Below the pieces are notes generated by a model. The model was not told where the DNA came from. It saw only the letters and a list, made by a program, of their open reading frames with translations, and made no database searches. The translations under genes and the position numbers were made by a program. 64,000 bases of DNA from Palsa-1392 sp963819975 (GTDB taxonomy: Bacteria > Verrucomicrobiota > Verrucomicrobiia > Chthoniobacterales > UBA10450), in assembly GCA_963819975.1 (NCBI GenBank), contig CAWFYE010000018.1, positions 1-64,000 on the forward strand, written 5' to 3'. Positions 51,135-58,752 of the stretch are shown in pieces. Position 1 is the first letter of the stretch. Each line of letters begins with the position of its first letter.

Positions 51135-51992
51135 TTATGCAGCGACCGAGCGGCGCTTTCGTTTGACCAGCGAAGAAGTGGATTTGGACGAGGCGGTTCG
51201 CCCATTTGACGCTTTCACCTTTGAGCCGGCGCGTTGCAGGCTTTGTTGGAGGACGGCGACCATGTCGATGACGTTAGGCTGCACCCGGGGCGCGGGCGCC
51301 TTGGGCGCGGGGGTTCGTTTCTGCGCTTTCTCTTCTATCAACTGCATCAGCGCGGTCTGGTATTGGTCCTTGTATTTTGTCGGCTCCCATTCGGTTGTCA
51401 TCGCGTCGATCAAGGCAGTCGCCATTTTCAATTCCTGCGGCGAAACGCTCCGATCCGCACCGTTGTTGAGAGAAGCGGGTTCGAGCACTTCCTGCGCGAA
51501 ATGCATCAGCTCCAGAATCAGAAAAAGTCCATCCGGTTTGACGGCGGCGAGATACTCGCGTTTCTGGATCGCAACCTTCGCGACCCCGACCTTTCCCGAC
51601 GTGGTTAGGGCCTTGTGCAAAAGTGCGTACGCTTTCTCGCCGCCTTTCTGTGGCTCTAGAAAATACGGTTTGTAGAAAAACTTCGGGTTGATCTGCCCCT
51701 GATCGACAAAATCCGTGATCTCAACCGAGTGAGTGGATTCGATTTGAACCTTCTCGAAATCCTCGTCCCGAAGAGTGATCCACTTCCCCTTTTCGTATTC
51801 GAAGCCCTTCACGATTTGGTCTGCGGGAACTTCCTTTTGATCGACTTCGGCAACTTTCTTGTAGCGGATCGGGCTGAGATCACTCGCCCGCAGTTGCCGG
51901 AAACTGATCTTCTCCTCCTTCGTGGCCGGATAGACGGAAACCGGGATGTAGACGAGACCGAAGTTGATGCTGCCCTTCCAGATCGCGCGCAT
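51135..51992 (-). CDS. ku: Ku protein (non-homologous end joining)
   Basis: 285 residues from ATG 51992. It begins RAIWKGSINFGLVYIPVSVYPAT, the universal start of bacterial Ku, and continues with the ring-forming core (RYKKVAEVDQKEVPADQIVKGFEYEKGKWI, FYKPYFLEPQKGGEKAYALLHKAL). The Lys/Ser/Arg-rich C-terminal tail (VKASNGRTASSKSTS) is typical of DNA-binding extensions. Ku binds double-strand ends and recruits LigD; no ligD gene lies in the window, so the partner must be elsewhere. It is one of the cleaner gene calls here. Confidence 0.95.
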   Translation of the reverse strand: MRAIWKGSINFGLVYIPVSVYPATKEEKISFRQLRASDLSPIRYKKVAEVDQKEVPADQIVKGFEYEKGKWITLRDEDFEKVQIESTHSVEITDFVDQGQINPKFFYKPYFLEPQKGGEKAYALLHKALTTSGKVGVAKVAIQKREYLAAVKPDGLFLILELMHFAQEVLEPASLNNGADRSVSPQELKMATALIDAMTTEWEPTKYKDQYQTALMQLIEEKAQKRTPAPKAPAPRVQPNVIDMVAVLQQSLQRAGSKVKASNGRTASSKSTSSLVKRKRRSVAA

Positions 51993-52316
51993 AATGCAAA
52001 CGGTCAGCTACTTCCGGGCCACCTGTCAAGACTAACGAATATGATAATCTGTCCTGTTTGGTGGCACCGGTTTTTGCGAAACGTGGCCACGATTCGCGCC
52101 TGGACGGGAGGCAAGTCTGCGGCTTTGCAGGAGCTAAGAACGGTCACCGGCCCTGCCGTTGTCTCCGTTTCGGGCTTCTCCTCCGGCATCCATTCTCGAG
52201 GCCGTTCCGCGATGAGCCTGGTTTCCAGGAGAACCAGGTCGCTCTCCGGCTTTCGAAAAAAATGGGCGGCCCATTCGACCCCGCAGTGGTTCCTTGATTG
52301 CAGCGCTCAAGTGTGA
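51993..52316. other. gene-free stretch of about 320 bp between divergent ku and rfbD
   Basis: It should contain the two promoters. No RNA gene, repeat or small frame worth naming was found. Confidence 0.55.
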
Positions 52317-53222
52317 TTGATCAACCCCGTTGTGCAGAATCCCGCAAGATCGAAGCAGCGAATCGTAATCCTCGGCGCCGGCGGCCGGCTCGGGGCAGCG
52401 CTCGCCCGCGAGTATGGCCCGGAGCACGAAATCACGTCGTTCACCCACGCGCAGCTCGACCTCGCGCAACAGGAGACCTTGCGCGCGACGCTCGCCCCGC
52501 TGCCCTTCGACGTCCTGATCAACGCCGCCGCCCTAACGAACGTCGATTATTGCGAAGATCATCGCGACGAGGCGATGCGTCTCAATGCCGGGGCGCCGCG
52601 AGTCCTGGCGGAAATTTGCCGGGCCAAAGGGAGCCGCTTTATCCACGTCAGCACCGACTACGTTTTCGAGGGTGCAAAGCGCTCGCCCTACACAGAGGAG
52701 GACCCGGCGGAGCCGATTAGCGTCTATGGCGAATCGAAGCGGGCGGGGGAAATTCAAGTTCTGGAGGCGAACCCAAGCGCGCTCGTCATCCGTGTTTCCT
52801 GGGTCTTTGGTCCGGACCGGCCGAGTTTTGTCGATGCAATCCTGAAAAAAGCGCGAACCGAAGGAGAGGTGGCGGCGGTGGCGGATAAAGTTTCGACCCC
52901 GACGTACACACCCGATATCGCGGCCATGCTCCGGCCATTCTTTGAGGAGGCCTCGGGCAGCGGCATTCTGCATCTTGCCAACCGCGGGGAATGCAGCTGG
53001 CAGGAATACGCGCAATGGGCCCTCGATTGCTGCCACAAATTTGGCGTTCCGATGCAGGCGAAATCGGTCGGCGCGGTGTCGTTAGGTGAAATGAAAAACT
53101 TTGTCGCGCGGCGGCCGGTTTACACCGTTCTCGGGACGGAAAAGTATGCGCGGCTGACTGGCGTCGCTCCGCGCGACTGGCATGAAGCGGTAGCCGACTA
53201 TGTGCGCGATCACTATCGTTAG
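52317..53222 (+). CDS. rfbD: dTDP-4-dehydrorhamnose reductase
   Basis: 301 residues from TTG 52317 (a GTG at 52332 is an alternative). It makes dTDP-L-rhamnose. NAD(P) binding is by RIVILGAGGRLGAALAREYG. INAAALTNVDYCEDHRDEA, FIHVSTDYVFEGAKRSPYTEED and the YGESKRAGEIQVLE catalytic Tyr-x3-Lys are the RmlD signature, and WVFGPDRPSFVDAIL follows. The upstream gene of the pathway, rfbB, is at 34487. It ends at 53222, where the TAG stop overlaps a TCGTTAGGC nonamer. Confidence 0.92.
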   Translation: MINPVVQNPARSKQRIVILGAGGRLGAALAREYGPEHEITSFTHAQLDLAQQETLRATLAPLPFDVLINAAALTNVDYCEDHRDEAMRLNAGAPRVLAEICRAKGSRFIHVSTDYVFEGAKRSPYTEEDPAEPISVYGESKRAGEIQVLEANPSALVIRVSWVFGPDRPSFVDAILKKARTEGEVAAVADKVSTPTYTPDIAAMLRPFFEEASGSGILHLANRGECSWQEYAQWALDCCHKFGVPMQAKSVGAVSLGEMKNFVARRPVYTVLGTEKYARLTGVAPRDWHEAVADYVRDHYR

Positions 53223-53370
53223 GCAAGACAGGCGCCGGGGCTCGCTCCGGGATGTTTTGACAAGCGCTCCGGGCTGGCGTTTGATCGCGCCGAAATAAGG
53301 AAGCCCAGCCGGGGATTGATTCCGTTGGCGGAAACGCCGGTTTCGGCTTCCTTCTCTTAACCGGAAATCC

Positions 53371-54054
53371 ATGAAAAAATTCATTCCACTCGTCTTGCTC
53401 TCTCTCGTTCTGCTCCCCGCCGGGCCTGCCCGTGCCTCTCTCACTTGGGAAGCGAAGTCCGCCGACCTGCACCCGACTTTGTCCGACAAGACGGCGGTAG
53501 CGCATTTCAAATACAAGAATACCGGGGACAAGCCGGTCACGATCACCGACGTCCATCCCTCCTGCGGCTGCACGACCGCCGCCCTGGCCAAGAACGTGGT
53601 CGAGCCCAACGAGAGCGGCGAGATCACCGCGACCTTTAACATTGGCGATCGTTCCGGCGTGCAAAACAAGACGATCACAGTCCGAACCGACGACAGTCCG
53701 GAAGCCGCCACCATCCTGAAGTTGACCGCCACCATTCCGCAGCTGCTCCAAATCCAGCCGGTCTTCGTCTACTGGTCAGCCCAGGATGAGCTCAAGCCAA
53801 AGACGATCACGGCCACAGTCGGCGGCGATTTTCCGGTCACGAATCTGAAGATTACCTCGACCGACAAATCGATCGCTACCGAAGTCGTGCCGAACAAGGA
53901 GAAGAAGGAATTCCAAATTGTCGTGACCCCACAGGAGGCCGGCCGGCCGATCAACGCTTCGCTCAAGATCGAGCCCGATTTTCCGAAGGACGCCCCGAAA
54001 ACCTTCTACGCCAATGTGCGCGTCGATAGCCGGGCAAAAATGCCGCCGAAATAG
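53371..54054 (+). CDS. DUF1573-domain exported protein
   Basis: 227 residues. A signal peptide (FIPLVLLSLVLLPAGPARA) is followed by a DUF1573 domain: FKYKNTGDKPVTITDVHPSCGCTTAALAK, with its two Cys, and the SGEITATFNIGDRSGVQNKTITVRTDD beta strands. The second half (IQPVFVYWSAQDELKPKTITATVGGDFPVTNL) is another beta-sandwich. DUF1573 proteins are very common in Bacteroidota, Planctomycetota and Verrucomicrobiota, function unknown. The next two genes (rhodanese, MauE-like) follow closely, suggesting an operon. Confidence 0.9.
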   Translation: MKKFIPLVLLSLVLLPAGPARASLTWEAKSADLHPTLSDKTAVAHFKYKNTGDKPVTITDVHPSCGCTTAALAKNVVEPNESGEITATFNIGDRSGVQNKTITVRTDDSPEAATILKLTATIPQLLQIQPVFVYWSAQDELKPKTITATVGGDFPVTNLKITSTDKSIATEVVPNKEKKEFQIVVTPQEAGRPINASLKIEPDFPKDAPKTFYANVRVDSRAKMPPK

Positions 54055-54057
54055 CGC

Positions 54058-54483
54058 GTGCGCCCGTCGTTAGTCCGCCAGGTTCTGCTTCTCCTCGGGC
54101 TGGCCTTTCTGCCTGCGATCGGTCAGGCGATTTATTATCGGAATGCGGTTTCCTGGCATCATCCGCCGGTCGACTCCGCGCTGGTCAGCGTAGCGGAGGC
54201 AAAGAGCTGGAGCGACGCGGTCATCTGGCTCGACGCGCGCCCGGAGGCGGAATTCGGGCGCGCTCACGTCCCGGGCGCGCTTCTCTTGAACGAAGACGAC
54301 TGGGATGCGCGGCTTCGGACTTTTCTCACTGCCTGGTCGCCGGAGCGGAAGGTGGTCGTCTATTGCAGTGCGCAGAGTTGCAGCGCGAGCCACGCGGTCG
54401 CGGAGCGATTGCGGAATGAAGCCGGGTTAAAAAACATCTATGTCTTGGAAGGAGGATGGGAGGCATGGCAGAAGGCGCCCTGA
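54058..54483 (+). CDS. membrane-anchored rhodanese-like protein
   Basis: 141 residues from GTG 54058, directly after the DUF1573 stop. An N-terminal hydrophobic segment (LVRQVLLLLGLAFLPAIGQAIYY) is a membrane anchor or signal. The rhodanese domain has WLDARPEAEFGRAHVPGALLLNEDDW and the catalytic Cys loop VVVYCSAQSCSASHAVAERL, then NIYVLEGGWEAWQKAP. The Cys loop is longer than a standard six-residue rhodanese loop. It may transfer sulfur or act as a thiol-sensitive module in the cell envelope. The stop overlaps the next gene. Confidence 0.85.
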   Translation: MRPSLVRQVLLLLGLAFLPAIGQAIYYRNAVSWHHPPVDSALVSVAEAKSWSDAVIWLDARPEAEFGRAHVPGALLLNEDDWDARLRTFLTAWSPERKVVVYCSAQSCSASHAVAERLRNEAGLKNIYVLEGGWEAWQKAP

Positions 54484-54923
54484 AAAACGAACCAACCGGG
54501 AGCCGCACGCGACTTATCGTTACGCGGGTGCTCGCTGTTTTGGCTGGGGCGGTTTTTGTTTACGCCGGTGTCTTGAAGGTGCGCGATCCGGTCGAATTCG
54601 CGAACGACTTGAGCAACTACCACCTCCTGCCCTGGGCGATCGGCGTCCGTCTTGCCTTCTATCTTCCCTGGCTCGAGATCCTGGCCGGGCTCGCACTGAT
54701 TTTTCACCGGCTCTTTGCCGGCGCGCTCGCCATCACCGGCGCGCTCATGCTCGCCTTCATCGCGGCCACCATCTGGGCCAAGGTGCAGGGGATCAACGTT
54801 GCCTGCGGTTGCTTCGGCGCCGCCAGCAGCAATCTCACCTTCACCTCACATCTCGTGCTCAACGGTTCCATCCTCGCCGTTCTCGTGATTCTCTGGTTCA
54901 CGCATGAACGGGTGAAGGCCTGA
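54465..54923 (+). CDS. MauE/DoxX-like membrane protein
   Basis: 152 residues from ATG 54465 (54456 is another possible start), overlapping the rhodanese stop. Four membrane helices: VTRVLAVLAGAVFVYAGVLKV, then VRLAFYLPWLEILAGLALI, ALAITGALMLAFIAATIW and VLNGSILAVLVILWF. FANDLSNYHLLP and INVACGCFGAASSNLTF, with the conserved CGCFG, are the MauE signature, a group linked to disulfide or cysteine-cofactor maturation. With DUF1573 and rhodanese it makes a three-gene envelope unit, possibly handling thiols; this is an inference. Confidence 0.85.
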   Translation: MAEGALKNEPTGSRTRLIVTRVLAVLAGAVFVYAGVLKVRDPVEFANDLSNYHLLPWAIGVRLAFYLPWLEILAGLALIFHRLFAGALAITGALMLAFIAATIWAKVQGINVACGCFGAASSNLTFTSHLVLNGSILAVLVILWFTHERVKA

Positions 54924-54983
54924 GCTTTCCGCCGAATCAAATTCCGGAGCCGTCCCCTGGGACGGACGCGCACCGCCCGGCAA

Positions 54984-56975
54984 TCAGGTCGCGGCCCTAA
55001 CGAGCAGCCCCTGGAATTCGTTCGCTGGATCGAGCTGTACCTCATCGACCGTGAAGAGTCGCCCAGCGCTCGCGCCGTCATTTCGGATCAGGATCGACTG
55101 AGAGCAGGCCCGAAGCAGAACGGCCGTGACTTCGAAGCCGACCGACAATTCCACCGCGAGTAATTCAAACTGCGCGGCCAGCCGCACGCGCATGGCTCCT
55201 TCCGAGGGAGCGACCAATTGCAATTTCGGATCTGTCCTGGCCTCGCCAAAGCGGCTGGTTGCGACCGTGAAAGAGGAACTCGGGAAGGGTAGTTGCGGTG
55301 GCTGGCGGGTTGGCACTAGACGTAGCGTCTCGATCTGTCCATCGGTTCCAAGTGTCATCTCGCCGAGACGAAATCCGGTTTCGAGCCGCATCCCATGCAG
55401 GTCCGTCTCCTCGCCCATCTTGACCGAAACGATGCGATCGAACGGCTGCATCGAGGCCGTCTCGATTTCAAGGGAAGAGGTGAACTGTATCGCAACAATC
55501 TTCAGCGCGAGGGTCACGCTCAGCTCGGTCGGATTAACGCTAACCCCGTCCGGCGGGCGGATCATCGTCGTCTGGACGGCTGGAGACGGGGTCGGAGCGG
55601 GCCGTTCGGGTAGCAGGCCCTTCGGTGTCGCGGGCGGCGGTGCCGGAGAAGGAAAACCCTGCGGCGAAGGCTCCGGGACGGCCGCGGTCTTGCTGTCGAT
55701 TCCGTTAGGCGAAAGCTGGGTCGCCGGTCTTGCGGCCGGTTTCCGGCGCGGAGTTTTTGGCAGGGGACCCGCGGCGAGCAGTTTCTCGACCGTGTTGATC
55801 AGCGCGCATGACAAAAACGGCTTCGGCAATGCCATCGCGACGTTCCCGTATTCCTCGGCCGTCTTCGCCAGTTCGGTCAGATGGCCCGACATCATTAAGA
55901 CCGGAATACGCGCCGTCAGCGGGTCCTCGAGGAGCCTACGGCAGACGTTGTCGCCCGTCATATCCGTCAGGCTGTAGTCGAGTAGCACGAGGTCGGGCCG
56001 CTCGCTCGCTGCCAGTCGCAGACCATCCGCGCCGGTTTGCGCGGTCAGAATCTGAAAATTCTGGTCCGCCGTCGCGAGCACGTCGGCAGCAAAAATGAGG
56101 AGCATCTCCGTGTCATCGATGACGAGGATCTTCTTGCCCGTTTTCCGGGCCATCGGCTGGAGAGGAGAAACGATGGCTGATGGATCGTGCCGCCGGTGGC
56201 GCTCCAGGGACCGAATCATTTCGATCAGAACGAGGCGCCAGTCCGCGTCGATCGTCCGTGGGATGTCCAGCGGCACTTCCGTTTCGCTTAGCCGCGCTCC
56301 GTTCCAGCGCAAAATTTGCTCCAAGGCCGTCTGGCCTACGCCCGTCCCCGTGATCGCATGACAGATTTGGCCTTTCTGGAAATGAATTTCGCCCCGCTGT
56401 CCGTCGGCCGCTTCGACCTCGATGAGGGCGGTGGCCCCGGCAACGCATTTCAACTCCACCAGATCGATCGCGTGCAGGTCCCGCAACGTCCCGCGAGCCC
56501 TGGCGGTGGATGGCACCGTCCACGGACCGAGCAGGGCCTGGACCGCCGCCCCAAACTCCGCCAGATCGAACGGCTTCTCGATAAACTGAATCGCGCCTGA
56601 TGTTCCGCGCTCGGCGCGCAGCTCCGGCGAGGTGCCGGCCGCGATCACCAGCGCGCGGGCTTCGGGATATTGCGTTTTGAGCTTGTTGAAAAACTCAATC
56701 TCTCCGCTCGGCGGCGGATCGAGATCGAGGAGGAAGAGCTCGGGCCGCATCTTTTCCGCGAGCGCTTCCGCCTCGGCAAAGCTGTGCGCTATCGCCACGC
56801 CATGAAGAGGGGCAAACTTTTGCAGGGCAGAAGAAATCGCCACCCCCAGGGCGCTGTATTCTTCAACCAGAAGAATGCCGCGCGGAAGATTTGCCGAAAC
56901 TGAAGATCGAGGGTTGGCAGGCACGTTAGGCAGAGAGAGGGCGTTCGAGAATAGAAAATGCGTCGTTGATGTCAA
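54984..56975 (-). CDS. multi-domain regulator: REC - DUF4388-like - REC - C-terminal beta domain
   Basis: 663 residues; the frame begins at a TTG (56975), as no ATG lies near. Order: a first REC-like domain (GILLVEEYSALGVAISSAL, LFLLDLDPPPSGEIEFFNKL, residues about 30-150), a DUF4388/PATAN-like part (LIEVEAADGQRGEIHFQKGQICHA), a second REC domain (KILVIDDTEMLLIFAADVLA, LVLLDYSLTDMTGDNVC, PVLMMSGH, KPF), a long Pro-rich linker (about residues 410-470), and a C-terminal beta-rich region of unknown type. In the first REC the acidic pocket is degenerate (LVEEYS rather than DD). No kinase is adjacent. Confidence 0.75.
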   Translation of the reverse strand: MTSTTHFLFSNALSLPNVPANPRSSVSANLPRGILLVEEYSALGVAISSALQKFAPLHGVAIAHSFAEAEALAEKMRPELFLLDLDPPPSGEIEFFNKLKTQYPEARALVIAAGTSPELRAERGTSGAIQFIEKPFDLAEFGAAVQALLGPWTVPSTARARGTLRDLHAIDLVELKCVAGATALIEVEAADGQRGEIHFQKGQICHAITGTGVGQTALEQILRWNGARLSETEVPLDIPRTIDADWRLVLIEMIRSLERHRRHDPSAIVSPLQPMARKTGKKILVIDDTEMLLIFAADVLATADQNFQILTAQTGADGLRLAASERPDLVLLDYSLTDMTGDNVCRRLLEDPLTARIPVLMMSGHLTELAKTAEEYGNVAMALPKPFLSCALINTVEKLLAAGPLPKTPRRKPAARPATQLSPNGIDSKTAAVPEPSPQGFPSPAPPPATPKGLLPERPAPTPSPAVQTTMIRPPDGVSVNPTELSVTLALKIVAIQFTSSLEIETASMQPFDRIVSVKMGEETDLHGMRLETGFRLGEMTLGTDGQIETLRLVPTRQPPQLPFPSSSFTVATSRFGEARTDPKLQLVAPSEGAMRVRLAAQFELLAVELSVGFEVTAVLLRACSQSILIRNDGASAGRLFTVDEVQLDPANEFQGLLVRAAT

Positions 56976-57034
56976 AGCAACGCGATTGCAAGTTGCGTGC
57001 CCCTCCCGCTAATTGTTAGGCGCGGGTGCTTCTA

Positions 57035-58270
57035 CTATTCGTAGCGGAGGGCCTCGATCGGGTCCAGCGACGCCGCCCGATAGGCCGGATAAAGTCCAAA
57101 CCCAATCCCGATCGCGGAGCATACCACCAGGCCGGCGATCGCCCAGCCAAAGGGAAAAATCAGGTCCACTTTCAGCCAGAGCGCGAGTAGATCGCCCCCG
57201 AGTACGCCTAGCAGGATCCCCAAAATCCCGCCCGCCTCCGAAATAAAGACGGCCTCGGCCAGAAACTGCCGCAGAATGTCTCGATTGCGCGCCCCGATCG
57301 ATTTGCGCACTCCGATCTCCTTCGTCCGCTCGGTCACGCTCACCAGCATGATGTTCATAATCCCGATCCCGGCTGCAAGGAGAGCGATCGTGCTAATGAC
57401 GAAGGCCCCAATCCGGATCACGCCCGCGATCGAGACAAAGGCGCTCTTCAGGGAGTCGTTCGTGTAGATCTCGAAGTCGTTAGGCTCTTCCGCTTTTAGC
57501 CCGCGGGCGATCCGCATCGCGCCCACCCCGCGGTCGAAGGTGCGGCTGTAATCCATCTGGGAAAACGATTGAGTGGCGATATTGATCGTGCGGTTGGCGG
57601 AGCCGAAGTCCTCGAAAAAGCGGGTGATCGGCAACATGACGATATCGTCCTGGCTTTGCCCGAAAGCAGTGCCGCGGGTGCCGAGAACGCCGACGATCGT
57701 GTAGGTGTGCCCGCTTAGCTTCATGACCCGGCCGATGGGTGACTCATGCGGAAAAAGGCGCTCCTCGATGGCGTGACCGATGACGGCGACCCGGCGGCTC
57801 AAGGCGACGTCTTCGTCGTTCAAGTTGCGTCCGTAACCGAGCGTATAGGCGTTGGCGGCGAGGAAGCTCTTGTTCGTGCCGACCGTCTCCAAGCTCGGTG
57901 TCGTTTTCACCCCGTTATAGACGGCCTGTTTGCCCCCGCTGAAAACCTTCAGGCAGACCTCCGCCGCGATTCCTTCCATCAAATCGGCGTAGCGTTGCGC
58001 CTCCTGATAGTTGATGTCGCGGCGATTCTCGTATTTTTCCGAGCCTCTTCCGCCGGCGTTCACCGTCACTGGGTATTTCGCGAACTGAAAAATGTTCGAG
58101 CCAAAAAGCGTCAGGCCGTTCTCGATCGAGGCCTGCATCGCGCCGATCGCGGTCATGACTGAGATAACGGAGAAAACGCCAATCGTGATCCCAAGCATGG
58201 TGAGGGCGGAGCGCAACTTATTCGCCCCGACCGAAGCCAGCGCCATCGTTAGGATTTCACGAAACTGCAT
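57035..58270 (-). CDS. MacB-type ABC transporter permease 2
   Basis: 411 residues. Four membrane helices: one N-terminal (LRSALTMLGITIGVFSVISVMTAIGAM) and three near the C-terminus (VRIGAFVISTIALLAAGIGIMNIMLVSVTERTKEIGVRKSIGARNRDIL, IFISEAGGILGILLGVLGGDLLAL-type segments). Between them is a periplasmic MacB-type core (residues about 50-265). ERTKEIGVRKSIGA is the motif of FtsX/MacB permeases. It works with the ATPase (60018), the other permease (58753) and the adaptor (60856) as an efflux system. It is separated from the first permease by a repeat-flanked GxxExxY gene. Confidence 0.88.
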   Translation of the reverse strand: MQFREILTMALASVGANKLRSALTMLGITIGVFSVISVMTAIGAMQASIENGLTLFGSNIFQFAKYPVTVNAGGRGSEKYENRRDINYQEAQRYADLMEGIAAEVCLKVFSGGKQAVYNGVKTTPSLETVGTNKSFLAANAYTLGYGRNLNDEDVALSRRVAVIGHAIEERLFPHESPIGRVMKLSGHTYTIVGVLGTRGTAFGQSQDDIVMLPITRFFEDFGSANRTINIATQSFSQMDYSRTFDRGVGAMRIARGLKAEEPNDFEIYTNDSLKSAFVSIAGVIRIGAFVISTIALLAAGIGIMNIMLVSVTERTKEIGVRKSIGARNRDILRQFLAEAVFISEAGGILGILLGVLGGDLLALWLKVDLIFPFGWAIAGLVVCSAIGIGFGLYPAYRAASLDPIEALRYE

Positions 58271-58276
58271 GGGAAG

Positions 58277-58297
58277 TTAACCGCAGAGAGCGCAGAG
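58277..58297 (+). repeat. CGCAGAG inverted repeat, left arm
   Basis: TTAACCGCAGAG followed by AGCGCAGAG. Perfectly inverted over 12 bases relative to the right arm at 58731-58742. Confidence 0.85.
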
Positions 58298-58307
58298 TAG
58301 GGAAGAA

Positions 58308-58703
58308 TCAAAGACAGAAGCCCTCCTCGAGATTCAGCCCCCTTCGGCGAATACCATGTTTAAGCAGATGGACGTTAAAGTTAAAAATGAGACCGATCTT
58401 CCAACCACCCAGTTTCAGATAGCTAAGAAGCTGTGCGTCGTTAAGCGGAGTGAGATCCTCAACCCCCTTGATCTCGACCAGGACCAATCCTTCAACAATC
58501 AAATCCGCGCGATACCCGCGATCGAGTTTCACCCCTTTGTATTCGACCGCGATTGCCTTCTGTCTTTCGAAGTTCAGTTCGCGCAATGCGAGTTCGCGGC
58601 ACATGCACATTTCGTAGGCTGACTCCAGCAGCCCGGGTCCAAGCATCCGATGCACTTCCACGGCGGCGCCAATGATGCTTTCAGTTAGCTGCTTCAACTC
58701 CAT
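58308..58703 (-). CDS. GxxExxY protein
   Basis: 131 residues from ATG 58703. It begins MELKQLTESIIGAAVEVHRM, then LGPGLLESAYEMCMCRELAL, which carries the G-x-x-E-x-x-Y signature of this family (GLLESAY), and ends with GWKIGLIFNFNVHLLKHGIRR, as in the family (TIGR04256). GYRADLIVEGLVLVEIKG is the PD-(D/E)xK-like segment expected for a nuclease-type fold. Function unknown; the genes are often stand-alone and repeat-flanked. Here it is bracketed by inverted repeats inside an ABC-transporter operon and reads in the operon direction. Confidence 0.9.
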   Translation of the reverse strand: MELKQLTESIIGAAVEVHRMLGPGLLESAYEMCMCRELALRELNFERQKAIAVEYKGVKLDRGYRADLIVEGLVLVEIKGVEDLTPLNDAQLLSYLKLGGWKIGLIFNFNVHLLKHGIRRRGLNLEEGFCL

Positions 58704-58712
58704 CCAAAAATC

Positions 58713-58742
58713 CTCTGCTCTCTCCGCGTCCTCTGCGGTTAA
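58713..58742 (-). repeat. CGCAGAG inverted repeat, right arm
   Basis: CTCTGCTCTCTCCGCGTCC continues to CTCTGCGGTTAA. The last 12 bases are the exact reverse complement of 58277-58288; both arms end in TTAA. Confidence 0.85.
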
Positions 58743-58752
58743 TTGTTCTCCC

